DNA from: Thelephora terrestris
Lineage: Eukaryota; Basidiomycota; Agaricomycetes; Thelephorales; Thelephoraceae
DNA: 64,000 nt
Reading direction: 5' to 3'
Assembly (NCBI GenBank): GCA_015956445.1
Contig: WIUZ02000002.1
Location: forward strand, 558,001 to 622,000
The notes beneath the pieces are model-generated. The model made no database searches. It saw only the letters and a list, made by a program, of their open reading frames with translations, and was not told the DNA's origin. The translations under genes were made by a program, and so were the position numbers. Position 1 is the stretch's first letter. Every line of letters starts with the position of its first letter. Positions 24,248 to 35,405 of this stretch are shown here, piece after piece.

Positions 24248-25524
24248 TCACAGGGACACCGCATTCCAGGAGCCGACACTGTAGCAGGTCCAGAGGTTCA
24301 GATAGTTGGCAGTTTTCGAAACCTCCGTTACTTCGTCCAACTTGGGCATTTGCGAAATGTTCAGAAATTGGGTCAAAAGCTCCTCGGTCTCCCACTCCCC
24401 ATATTCAATCTCCACCGTCATCTTTTTCTCATGCACGGTCTCAAACTGTTTTGCCAACCGACACAAATTCTTGTCCAACGTCTTCCAAAGCTGGGGGTCG
24501 GCCTCCTTGTCTTGTATCCCTTCTAAACACAGGACAACTGTGGAAAGCGTGGAGGAGGTGATTGAGGGAAGAATGATGTCGGCCAAGAACCCTGGTTCAT
24601 AGAGCTGAACCGGGATTCCGAGAACTTCCAAGGACGTGCATTTCGAGAGATCCAGATGGCCAAACGTGTGATCTGGAGGGGGGACGAATGATGGGGGAGA
24701 TAAATGAACATCATCTCCAGTGAGAGATGTCGAGACACGCACCAGGATCATCGAGGACACGGTCCCAGTAGATAAAGAGGCACTTGAGGGTTTCGCAAGA
24801 TGAATTGATCCATTGATTCGCAAGATCCACATCATGTTCGAGGGACGAGACTCCGATGGCCAGGCTAGAGAACAGTCCGATTTGGGAGGCCCATGCAAAG
24901 ATCCCTTCCACCAAATAGCGCTCCGGCAGGAATCGAGGGTCGGAGGATTGGATGTCGTTTGCGTCCTCGGAGGACTCAATTTCGTCGGGTAACACTAGTA
25001 TGGAATCCCAGTCACGCACGACCGCCACGTCGAGAGTGTGTAACCTGTGAAGGTTTGGGAGCTCGGAGAGGAAGGGGCCCAAGATGTCCGGTGCGATCAC
25101 CGTGGTAATGATCGATCTTCAGATCCACCAGACTAGATGCCAAGCGGTACAGGATACGCACGCTGGCAAGCGAAGCAAAAATGCCGCATCGGCTAAACTC
25201 TGCAGCTTTGACATTGGTAAGGGCGTCGAGGTGGCTCTCAAAACCCCTCAGGGCATTGATACCACTCCACTTCAGCGTGCAAACGTGCCGAGACACGCCA
25301 GAGCGATCAGGTTCGATGGCCGCTTTCCACTTTTCAACTTCTTCTTGACATTTGAAGCGAAGGCACTCGAAGTGATACCTTTGGGTTCGCTCGACCCACT
25401 TCCAGGATACCCTCGAATAATTCGAAATCTTGTCTGGTGTTGTGGGTTTGGGCTCGGAGGGATCGAAGAGTTCGTGTAACTTGTCGATCACATGGTCGAC
25501 CAGCTCTTGGGGGAAGCTGTGCAT
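24248..25524 (-). CDS. F-box-like protein
   Basis: The N-terminus (MHSFPQELVDHVIDKLHELF, later YSRVSWKWVERTQRYHF) fits the F-box-like proteins that are very numerous in agaricomycetes and recruit targets to SCF ubiquitin ligases through Skp1. ATG 25524 is used; upstream only TTG is in frame. The middle contains leucine-rich stretches (LSELPNLHRLHTLDVAVV). An intron at about 24671-24741 joins DDP to DHTFGHLDLSKC. Near 25100 the frame changes by one base between HYHG and IAPDIL. Either a genuine frameshift has occurred, or an intron with a GTGCGT donor near 25160 and acceptor near 25055 removes that part. If the former, the gene is broken. It ends YSVGSWNAVSL and stop. Confidence 0.65.
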
Positions 25525-26151
25525 CGGGGTCTGAGACAATTGTGTGAGTGTTGGTCGTGGTGATGGTGTTGGCGTTGGTATGGCTCGGGGTGTAAAGGGC
25601 TGTTTATGTATCTCAAGGACAGTGATCCGCAGTGGTCAGTGGCACGAGGTTGGCCGTGGGGTGGTCCAAACTTTCCATGGACTGCACGCACGGTCAAGAC
25701 TCAAGGGTCCTCTACTAACCGACACCCGTCGGCTAAATGTCCAGATATCCAAGGGCCATGCCGCGTTTACCGGTGCGCCTTGACCAGTTAAAATTTAGAA
25801 GGTGGATGGCCAGCTGCAGGGTTCTACACCGGGGGGACGGCTTTTATTGCTAGGGATTACAGCCTGAAACAAACCAGCTTCTGCCGAGACAAGGTTGGTG
25901 GAGACCTACGCTGAGGTAGGATCCAGCCTCAAATTCAGAGGGGGGGAGGATACTTGCGGAGGATGCTCTGAATCGTTTGGTCAGCATTAGCTCGGTCACC
26001 CTCGCCGTTCCCTACTTCCTCCTGTGGTCACTGTCCGTCTTTCTTGGTAGGATTCGCTAGTTCTTACTTGCAGCCATCTACCTCGTCAAAGGGCACGTTA
26101 TCAGTCAGCATGGGTATTGGGGACAGATCGTGTGAAATAGGGAGGGGGGGT
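25525..26151. other. Intergenic, no gene seen
   Basis: This lies between the divergent F-box promoter and the 3' end of the hydrolase gene. Short frames overlap in all phases and none is recognisable. Confidence 0.45.
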
Positions 26152-27473
26152 CTACGAAAGGATATTCTCCGACTCGTCTGCTAATTCTACGGCGACCGTT
26201 GCCGCATCCAGCCAATCGGCACATTTAACAAACGACTCTGTTCGCTCGGGTTCTTGCCAACTGAACACGAAGTAACAGTGTAAAGCATCGGGAGGGAAAT
26301 CAGTCGTGACGTCCACTCCATCCTCCTTCATCTTCTCCGCGAGCGCGACGATGTCGTCAAACATGTGCTCTGCACCTCCACCAATGACATAAGATCGGGG
26401 GAACCCGGAGAAGAGTTTGGTGTCTCCATCAACGTCGGGCGGTATCGCGAATCTCGAAGCGGGGGAGATGTACCGATTATATCTCGATTCTTCGGGGTTC
26501 ATACCGCCAAGGTACGCACGGCGATGTGGTTTATCAGGGGATATCGACTCGGCGGTAGGTGTGAGGTCGAACATGTCCGACGCTGCGTTGAGGTAATGGG
26601 AAGTATTGGGTCCGGCGCGAGAGAACGACAGGTCTGCAGCTGGGGATGCGGGAATGAGCCGTCCGGGGGGTGGCAAGTGGGGCAAACGGCTTTCGACGAT
26701 GTAACGGGTGACCGCCAAGGCGATGTTTCCGCCCGCAGAATCGCCCCCAATGGTAATGTTCTGGGGCAGGAATCCCATCTCGCGGACAAGATACTTGTAC
26801 GCCGAAATTCCGTCGATGACCGCGCACGGGAACGGGTTCGCGTATTCAAAAGGAGGCCCAGAACTGAGTCGGTAGTCGACCGACAGCACTCTGGAGAGAG
26901 ACCTAGAATATTTAAGCAATCCCTTGGGGAGGGCCGCCGTTGGATGAGTTGGATAAGCGGTTCCGAGCTGAAACGAGGGTCGGTACGAAAGCAAGGCTCA
27001 AATGAGAAGAAGCTGACCACAAATGCGCCACCGTGAAAGTACACCATCACTTTCTCATCTTTCAGAGGTTTTTCGTGCTCTGGTGACCACCTGGAGCCCT
27101 CTTTCAAGATCCAGTATGCTGGTATAGCAATCGACTTGACCCCTGCGCTAGCCGCGTGTTCTCCCAACGCTCCCACAAGATCCTCTTTCAGTTCCGGTAT
27201 CCATACAAACCTCGCACTGAGCGGCTCCAATTCTTCCTGCGGAACCTCCAACGACAAGTCACGCCCATCAGATAGACCATACGTCGTGGGCAGACTTGCG
27301 ATTTGTCGGAGGAGTTGTGCACGTATTGTACGATGTAGGGTCCAGCTCCTTCTGGGCCTGTTTGACCGCCAAGAGTAGTAAATGAACCACCATGGGAGCC
27401 TAATGAAGAGAACGATGGCGAGGAAACCGAAGAGGGGAATGATCTTAGAGCGCTGTCGCAGGGTTATGGGCAT
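26152..27473 (-). CDS. Membrane-anchored alpha/beta hydrolase (HSL/esterase-type)
   Basis: Two exons (27018-27473 and 26152-26967) encode about 424 residues. The N-terminus has one hydrophobic segment (LFGFLAIVLFIRLPWWFIYY, residues about 14-33), suggesting a signal anchor in the ER. The catalytic region shows the oxyanion motif VYFHGGAF, VDYRLSSGPPF, the nucleophile box GGDSAGGNIAL, an acidic residue near GGGAEHMFDD and the catalytic His in ALHCYFVF. This is the layout of hormone-sensitive-lipase-type esterases such as fungal steryl acetyl hydrolases, so it probably hydrolyses a small lipid or acyl ester. The substrate cannot be told. A decayed copy of its C-terminal third lies at 41826-42125. 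Confidence 0.9.
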
Positions 27474-27548
27474 TGTTGGCCTGAGTGGCAGTCGCTGAAG
27501 AAGGTTCGGCCAGGATTCAGGCTGCGCACCAGACGCATTTAAAGGTGC

Positions 27549-27555
27549 TTATATA
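27549..27555 (-). promoter_or_regulatory. TATA box of the hydrolase gene
   Basis: TATATAAG on the minus strand, about 76 bp upstream of ATG 27473. Confidence 0.5.
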
Positions 27556-27829
27556 GGGCGAAGGCTATAAGAGGTCGTTATAGCGACAGGACGGAAGACT
27601 GATTAGGCGGATCTCTTTACCCCTGCCGGTCTTAGAATCCGAGACTGAAAAGCTTACCGGGCACCCAGGCAGAGCCAGGCAGCTCCAAAACTTTTTCAAG
27701 TTATTCGATATTGAATCACCATGGCCCCGGTTTTAAAATTATAGTTTGACAGCGTGAGCAGAATCACGTGGACCCACTGGACGGGTAATTCCCCATCATC
27801 TCACCCGATACCACTTGGCCTGGTCAGGG

Positions 27830-28643
27830 ATGGCCCTCGAGAAGAGGTTTTCTGCCTTCTTTTATGGCACGCTCCTCCATCCCAAGATCCTGAGGCGCGT
27901 GATCGGTAACGATGGCACCCACCTCGAGATATGCCCTGCCGTCTTGCTTGTGAGTCCCGCCAACAACCAATCCACGAAGGTGAAGAAAACCTCACCGTGG
28001 CTGGTTATTTAGGATCACACGAGGCACAAGGTCAAGGTCAGAAGCACATTGACGGTATCCGCCGTCGCTAAACGCGGAAATTTTGTGAGAGCAGCATGCA
28101 GATTACCCTGGGATTCTGCCGTACTCCAAGAGTAGATCCATGCTTGGTCACGAGTTGGAACCTGAAGACAGATCCGTTCGTGGATCTCTCGTTCTCGGGC
28201 TATCCAAAGAGGACATGGGCTTTTTGGATGTATTCGAAGGAGATGTAGGAATCGCCCTCCAAACGTTGAGCCTTTTTTGTTACTGACTGCGCCCTCGCGC
28301 CCAGGAATATGCCAGGAAGACGGTTCATGTCCATCCCCTGGGGATCATCGTTCCACTCGGAGCTTACGAGGTCCCAAAACATCGGGTCCCAGGCTCCGCC
28401 ACGGAGGAGAATCCAGACCTGACGCCCTCTACGCCGGATCCTCTCCCACCGAATCCTGCGGAGACATTGAACCCTCCCATACAATGCGAGACGTACATTT
28501 GGGCATCATACCCAGAGGAGTTGGCGACGGAACCATGGTCGTTCCAAGAGTTCATCCGACTCAATGGATGGAAGTGGTTGCCGGGCGAGGGTGGGGGTGA
28601 TCTTGAAGATTATTTAGAGGTGGATAGAAGGAGGGAAATGTAG
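27830..28643 (+). CDS. AIG2-like (gamma-glutamylcyclotransferase-fold) protein
   Basis: Exons 27830-27949, 28013-28036, 28095-28244 and 28305-28643 join in phase to about 210 residues. The N-terminal FFYGTLLHPKILRRVIG is the GGCT/AIG2 signature loop (consensus YGTL). PAVLLDHTRHKVK, YPGILPYSKS and VRGSLVLGLSKEDMGFLDVF-EGD continue the fold, with the acidic residue of the EGD/EY block in the expected catalytic place. The C-terminal Pro-rich half is longer than the core fold. Family members act on gamma-glutamyl amines or on unknown substrates, so the reaction is not certain. Transcribed divergently from the hydrolase, start codons 356 bp apart. Confidence 0.85.
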
Positions 28644-29343
28644 GGAATCATAGTCAGAGGGTCGTCACAGTGATGACAACTTTGACCTCGATTTCCACTG
28701 TTGCAAGCACCAATGACATGACGTTTTCTCACATCGTCGTTCGCTTCTCCTTTCACTCCCATAGTCTCCCAACCTGCTCCCAACCCCATTGCCACCAATT
28801 TATTCCCCCCTTCAAATTACGCATCTTCGCAAGGGCTTCGCATCCTCTGAATCATCCAATGTCGTTTCGAACGACTCGTGAAGCGTCTGGATCCAGTCCG
28901 AAAGTGGACTCCTTCAAACCCTGCCTACGTTGACGTTGGGCGCCCTCACGTCTCGTCACGTATTCGGTACGTGTGGCGAGTAACATGTAAACGTGTCAAT
29001 GACGGTACAGGCCATAGCTATACGACTCATTGAAGTGCAAGATAAAGGCGAGAGCGCTCGTGCATCCAATACCAGCAAACACAATGATAGATCGTCCACG
29101 CGTTTGCCGCACTGCCAAGGCGTATTGTTGCAGCCTTTATTAATCATCAACATTCTCTGCATGCAGCGTCTGCTGAGACCGGTGATAAAGAGCCTGGCGC
29201 GGGAACCACGCCCTTTGAAATAGCAACGTTCCCCAGACGACGCGCGCTGAGCACATCTGCACTGCCTTATCGTCTCCAGGCAAGTACATAAGAAACGTTC
29301 GCGATGGTGGTTTTGGCCCTACAATACACACTTTCAGCCCACC
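28644..29343. other. Intergenic, no confident gene
   Basis: A 24-codon ATG frame at about 28859 (MSFRTTREASGSSPKVDSFK) could be a first exon or chance. The rest carries no motif. Confidence 0.4.
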
Positions 29344-29690
29344 ATGTCAACGTCTTCGTCCGAGTCCTCGCCAAAGCCATCGGTCCCCGTTACGAAAGTT
29401 ACCGATGTCGCTCGGCCACAACCGATGCCAGTGCCGCAGCCTCAGCTACAACCTCACCGCCAACCACCACCTTCTCCTGACATGGAATACGCTTACAAAG
29501 ACTCCGACGGATCATCTTCCAGGCATGGTAATTTCTGTTGTAGTCCCTACTGGTAAGTCGCGGTCCGCGCCACTTCCCTCGGGGACTTGATGCTGAATTC
29601 CACGCGCAATTCAGGTGCAATGACGCTTGCCAGTGCTTCTGCTGTTTATGCGGGTCTTTTATCGCTTGTTTCCAACTTTGCTCTTGCTGA
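29344..29690 (+). CDS. Small protein with Pro/Gln-rich head and 11-cysteine C-terminal tail (CYSTM-like)
   Basis: Exon 1 (29344-29552) and exon 2 (29615-29690) join in phase across a 62-nt GTAAGT/TTCAG intron to a 94-residue protein. The start context CCCACCATG is strong. Residues 1-60 are Ser-, Pro- and Gln-rich (PQPMPVPQPQLQPHRQPPP). The last 32 residues contain 11 cysteines (FCCSPYWCNDACQCFCC then LCGSFIACFQLCSC), mixing hydrophobic residues and Cys up to the last residue. This resembles cysteine-rich transmembrane-module (CYSTM-like) proteins, which sit in membranes and respond to stress. There is no signal peptide, so it is not a classical secreted effector. Palmitoylation, metal binding or membrane insertion are all possible. 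The family assignment is by style, not by alignment. Confidence 0.75.
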
Positions 29691-29968
29691 GTTCACCTGG
29701 AAACGACTGAAGGGGTCGTCCGACGTCGACCGTTGCAACCTGGGGCTGAAAGCCCGCCTCGGCGCTGGTCCGCTCATTATCCGTGCATGCATCTGGAATT
29801 GGATTCCCAGCGCAAAGCGCTCGCTTTTGTTCACATTTGCACGATTCGCGCTCTTCCTTCCCTCGAGACACAGGCAAATGACTGTAGACCAATGATTCCC
29901 TGATACCCAAAAAAAATACCAATCTTCCAGACCCCACACATGATATACCACAATCCAAAGCTTGATGT

Positions 29969-30637
29969 TTAACAATGCTCATGCCTGGGCTCTTCCACGA
30001 GGAAAATCGCTTCCTTTCCATACGAAAGTTCGTCCGGTTCCCCGTCCTCCCACACAACCCTCTTTTTCTCCGTCCCATCGCTAGTTCCTTCGAGGGGGAA
30101 CCAAACGCCTTCTATATCGTTGCCTGTCCCTTCCCACATCCTAGGATCCATGTACACATCAGCCCTGTTCGTCCCATACCTATACACCGGCTTCCTCTTC
30201 CTCCTCCTCCCTCGCCCCCTCGACCCTCCTATACCCGCATCACCCTCACCTGCCTCTGTCTCGTCCACCTCATCGTCACCTGACCGTTTCTTCTTCCTCG
30301 TTCCAAAGATCATGAACTGGAGCAAGACGATCATGAGGGTGAGGAACGTCAGCCCAATGATCCCCACGACCAGTATCACGACCGAATCGAGGACTGGGAA
30401 CTGATCGATCCACGGTTGCGGTCCGTATTGGTACGAGCTGTCGACTGTTGGAGTTGGCGGGAGAGAGATTCCCGGAAAGTGGGTGTCGCTTTCGCTGATG
30501 ATCACCGCTCCTGTGATACTGGGGACATACGAACGTCACGATGAGGTAGAGGAATGGGAAGGGAGGGGGAGGGAGTGGCGTACTTACACTATTGGGGCTA
30601 GGGGACATGCATACCAACCTAACGGTCTCAGTCTCAT
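29969..30637 (-). CDS. Single-pass membrane protein with basic/acidic cytoplasmic tail
   Basis: Exon 1 (30588-30637, MRLRPLGWYACPLAPIV) and exon 2 (29969-30518) join in phase to about 199 residues. A transmembrane helix (VVILVVGIIGLTFLTLMIVL) is followed by the stop-transfer FGTRKKKR. The tail carries an acidic patch (GDDEVDETEAGEGD), a basic patch (RGRGRRRKRK) and a conserved-looking end (YGTNRADVYMDPRMWEGTG, then GVWFPLEG). No named family is recognised. Its 3' end converges on the Cys-rich gene with 278 bp between them. Confidence 0.75.
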
Positions 30638-32164
30638 TCAACAGAGTGACCAGCGGCGACCGCACAACGACTCGAGATCACGGGGTGGAATCGTAGGGAT
30701 GGCGGTTCTGCGCGCGAAGCGGGAGAGTTAGGCTTTCAAAGCATGAGAATACCTTCCACGCCCCCTCTTTATAGCGTCGCAGGGGAGTCCAGACTCAGGG
30801 TACTTGCTTGTCTGCGTTGGTGTCGGTTTCAAGTTTTAAGTTGCTTCCGCACCGAGAGACTCCGATCAGCGTGATCCGGGCTGTGTGCCGGAGGGGGTTA
30901 CCGAGCGAACAGGGTCTATTCACATCGTTAGACAGAGTGGGTACGGATGTAAAATGACCGTGAGCGGCATGGCCCACGACCGAGGGCGAGAGAAGACGAA
31001 ACCTCCGCAAGCGCGTGAGCGAAAAGTCGGCATGAGGAACAGGGCTAGACCATAAGGGAAAGGGTCGCCCCGACAAAAATTGATCAATTCTTACGGTCGT
31101 GGGGATGACATATCAGAGCAAAGGCGAACAAAGATCTTGGGTGGGAAAGCAAAGTCAAGCGCCAGAAGGTTCCACGGCTGGTGACGAGAAGAGAGCAAAA
31201 GCCAAAGGAGACAAAAGCTAGAAACGTTTCGGCTTTGCGAAGAAACTCCACAAAATTCACCGAAAGTGGTCGGAAACACCTCGTGAGGGGCACTGACTGC
31301 CATTGCATCAGCAACAGCAGGTCTCACAGCGGCTCTCTTCATGCTCCTCGGTTTTCTTCCCATGAGGTACCGGGTATTTTAGCACCATTGGGTGAAATTT
31401 AACGGCATGGATGACTGGTTCCACCATGGCCTCCAATTGGCAGGATCCCCGCAACCTGCAAAATAGGTGGTTAGTAGAACGCTGGGCGTCCAAGGTTGGA
31501 TAAACTGGGTTGGTAATAAAGTTAATGAACGGTATAACAATATCATCGCCGAGGATATAAAAAAACAGGATGCATCCAACAAACCCTCGGAGGGACCAAT
31601 CTTCGGTCCGGTTCCCTACTCTCACGATGAGTCGGCTTGAACTTTGTGACGAGTGCACACGGTTGCCTGTAGAGTCACCTGTTTTGAAGGTCGGGGTAGG
31701 GTTGCCTCTATATCTGTGTAAGAATCAGTTGTGTCGAGGATTCCGGAATCCCATTGCGGCACCGGGGTCGATGGCCCGGGGATCGCCGCGGCTGAATCGA
31801 TGATTTGATCCGTCCCTGAACGTTGCCCCACTCGTGTCGTCATCACGCTTAGCAAGGCATTCTCTAATCCCGACCCACGTCGGCCTTCTCCAGTATGCCG
31901 TCGACATATCATCAGCAACGACTAATGCGCTCCGTCGGGGGCCAATGACTCCCCCGCTTACCCCTTTGTAAACGTGTTAACCTCCGTTTGTTAAGTGCGT
32001 GTTGTAAGTAACTCCCGGCCGAATGCCACCGGTCTTCATAAGCATTTCATTGGTAGGATCACTCACTTCTTTCACCTTCCTTGCTTTCTCGCCTCCGGTG
32101 AGATCTGGGTTTTTTTTTTTGGGGACATTCCGGATGTGCATCAGCCTCTCGTTTTGTCTGGTCT
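30638..32164. other. No confident gene; may hold 5' exons of the next gene
   Basis: The next plus-strand gene lacks a recognised start, so upstream exons may lie here (a reading around 31880-31970 is suggestive only). A T run joined to GGGG lies near 32111-32124. Confidence 0.35.
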
Positions 32165-32923
32165 GTGAGTCTGCCTCCTCAACTCAAACCCATCTACCGA
32201 AGCGAGGCTAACTCGGAGGTCTACACAGCTATTCGGTCCAGCTGGCGAGCACGCCGGAGGCCACGACTCGAGGGCAAACGAGGCCCCTTGGACGAATCAC
32301 CAAGGACAGGTCATGACCCAGAGAAATCATCTGTCCATAACGACCAGCGATCAGACGAACGTCCCCACCAGTCAAGCCTTCCCTCAATCCGTGAGAGATC
32401 CAGGAGCCGCAGGGGAAGCGTAAGAGAGCCTCCAGTGATAATAGGAGACCCAACGGTGAGTTTCCCTAGGGATTGGCGGAGGGCAGAGCTCATGCCGTGA
32501 TGATCTCCGCTGTCATTCTCATCATGCATTTGACTGCTTGCACCCACGTTGTAGCACACCAACACGTCCACTCAAGAGAACCTGAGAAAGACGCCTTCCC
32601 GCACATCGACCCGACAAATCGAGGTCAGTCCGATGCCTTCCTTCGATTCCTCACGAAATGACGAATATCCCCCGACTTAGATCACTACTCCGAGGTCCAG
32701 CAGGCATTCTATCCGACGTTCCCTCTACGGCCCCGACGATATTCCAAATGCAAATTCTTTCGATTTACGAAATATCCCCATGATCCCACAAGAGGACTCG
32801 GAGGACATATTGTTTACACCGAGCCCTCTTCATTCACAATCACGCTCCCCTTCCCAGTCACGTCCACGTTCACATCCGCATACACCTACCCACCGGCCCG
32901 CTCGCACTATATTCCAACCGTAA
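32165..32923 (+). CDS. Ser/Arg-rich protein, 3' exons (5' end unresolved)
   Basis: Three consecutive exons splice in phase 0: a frame ending at 32455 (GTGAGT donor), 32555-32623, and 32681-32923 ending in TAA. The encoded tail is polar and basic, rich in Ser, Arg, Pro and Thr (SIRERSRSRRGSVREPP, LRKTPSRTSTRQIEITT, SQSRSPSQSRPRSHPHTPTH) and looks disordered and phosphorylatable, as in cytoplasmic tails of membrane proteins or nuclear factors. The start of the first exon (shown here at about 32165) is arbitrary; no ATG or upstream acceptor was fix-able. No family is recognised. Confidence 0.6.
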
Positions 32924-33055
32924 TCTTATTCTGTGAAAATAAAGTAGAATTCCGTCGTCATCTGAACGCTTCACTTGGGAACAGGGCCCCAGAGCCTTAC
33001 GGCGAGACTAAAACATTGCTATCGATGTGACATAGCGTTGAATTAAGTAATACAT

Positions 33056-35283
33056 CTAATCTTCTGCTTGACCGGCAATGATGACATCGTCTGGAAAGGG
33101 AAATAAGCGAGGATCGCGATAGGAGACTTAAAACGACACCGACCTATTTTTAACACAGCACGAACCAACTTAAAACCAAAGGTCTGCCTCAGCAAAGGGG
33201 GAACGCTCGGGGTATTAAACAAACGCGTACCTGAGTAGCCAATAGGTATTGCTGTCTCTTTGAGATCAATGGATCGTACACAAACTGTTCCTTCATATCT
33301 GCCGCACAAGAGGTCGTTAGCACTGCCGGCAGTTTCTTCAAGAGGAGGATTACGCACCTGGGTTGCCCTTCCCAAGACAATCTATGCCCAATGTCGACAG
33401 CCCTTCGTTTACCTGTCGACTCTTGACCTCGGTCAACGTCTCGATCGGCGACAATCCACTGTTCTCTGCCAGAGCCAGAGGGATCGAGTCCAAAGCCGAC
33501 GCAAACGCGCGCATAGCGTACTGTTCTATTGATGGAATCTACGTTTGAACTTAGAGTCAGCGTCGAATCAAACGCATGAGGATTCCAACGTACTTCGTCA
33601 GCGGCCTTGGCCACAGCGATTGAGGAGCTGATATCGGCCGCTCCACCGCCATAAACCACACGGTTATCCTTGATAAGGTTTCGGACTGCGCAGAGTGAGT
33701 CATGCAGTGCTCGTTTCGCCTCGTCGACGATCTAGAACCACAATTAAAACCGAGTTCCGTGACAAATCCGGATTTCCCCTCACCATTTTGTTGCTTCCAC
33801 GGACGAAGACGGTAACGGTCTTCGTGTTAGCGCACTCCTCGATCACAAGCATCTTATCTCGTGTCGTTCCGAAGGTGAGCTCGCGGACAAGCCCAGCTTT
33901 ACCGAGCTTGGCGGCGGTCATATCCTCGAACCGAGGAACAATTCTCCCGTGGGTGGCGATAGCGATCAACTATGGCCGAATCTTAGCCGCGGACAGGCGT
34001 ACTAGTCGCATGCGTACCTCGATCTCAGGACCACCAACCCACCGGACGGCAGGGAGCTCATTCTGCATTAGCAGATGGTTGGCCTCATCGTCGAAACCCC
34101 ACTGGCAGATGACAAGGTTGGCACCGGTGTCCTTGACTCGCTTGATCATGTCAGTAAACTTCTCCTTTTCGTATTGTTGCAGCTTCCTGTATTCTTCCGC
34201 ACTCGTGATGTCAAGCTTGTGCTTCGTCTTTGGCCGTGGGGGCTCAAAGGGGCATGTGAGGATCGCGAGACGAGCATCACGGACGGTGTGAGGCATCTGA
34301 GGGTGGGACATGTCTTTGTCGATGAGGACACCCTTAATGAGGGCGGTGTCGGCGAGTGAGCCACCGACTTTTCCATCGACCTTGATAAGATCGAAGGACA
34401 CATCCTTTCGATCCAGGTCGGCAACAGTCATGACAGCTTCGACAGCAATACGCGCGAACTTCTCGTGTTCTTTTGAGACGCTGTAAACATGGAATCAGAC
34501 ATAATACCGTAGGGTGGGCAAAGGAGAGTAAGTACATCTTGCTACCGAGACTGGTCATCGCGGTCTTGAATAAGTTCCCGGTGTCGGCCGCTGAGAACTC
34601 TATAGTATCCGATATCTTGTCTAAGTGTCCTATGGCCACCTTGCAAGCACGATCAAAGCCGTCCGCTATCCTGATGGGGTGGATGCCTCGGTCCAGAAGT
34701 GCTTCACATTGTTCGAGTAGAGCACCAGCGAGGACTTGTTTATCATGAGTTCCGAGTCGCGAAACGAGATTACTATTGGGACTCACCGACCACTCCCGTT
34801 GTTCCATCTCCAATTTCGTCATCCTGGCTCTTGGATAACTGTACGAGTAGTCTGGCGATCTGATGTTCGACCTCCATCTGACTAAGGATGGTAGCTCCGT
34901 CGTTCGTCACGGTAATTTCGCCATCAGGGGAAATGAGGATTTTGTCCAGACCTGTTATAAGATTGAGTTTTTCGTCGATGTTCATACCGAGAGAGAAAGA
35001 CCTCTTGGTCCCAAGGATGTCCGGATTATGTTCGCGACTGCCTTTGCAGCGAGGATATGTTGCTACGAGTTTATCAGATTCAGACAATCTCCGAAGAAAA
35101 AATAGCGATTCACGGACTTTGATGGCCTCGACCCCATGCGTTCGAACCTTCCTCCCTTGCTCACGGAGGATGATAAACGGTCGTCCGTACTAATCTCACC
35201 GCGTCAGATCGGGGGATTTTCAAGGCTTAAAAGCTGGGATCGCGCACCTCGTCAGTAGCATACAAGGCCTGATGTTCAGCCAT
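33056..35283 (-). CDS. CCT5: T-complex chaperonin subunit epsilon (CCT5)
   Basis: Subunit of the cytosolic CCT/TRiC ring that folds actin and tubulin using ATP. From ATG 35283 ([12 protein letters not shown]) about eight exons read through [22 protein letters not shown], the nucleotide-binding [17 protein letters not shown] and [96 protein letters not shown] and the end [11 protein letters not shown]. The match to epsilon rather than other subunits rests on the TCPFEPPKPKTKHKL and [11 protein letters not shown] blocks. Introns are 50-60 nt. Divergent from Gemin2. Confidence 0.96.
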
Positions 35284-35405
35284 GCCTCTGTATTTTGAAT
35301 TTTATCAGGGAGGAGGGGAAGGAGAGTGGTCGTGAGTAAAGCTCAAATCAGGCGAGCTCTTTTTGGTGATCGACCATCCGCAGGTTCTTCCACCTCCCGC
35401 CAATC
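35284..35405. promoter_or_regulatory. Bidirectional promoter between CCT5 and Gemin2
   Basis: Only 122 bp separate the two divergent start codons, so both transcripts must initiate within or overlapping this stretch. It contains a GA-rich block. No clear TATA box is seen. Confidence 0.7.
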
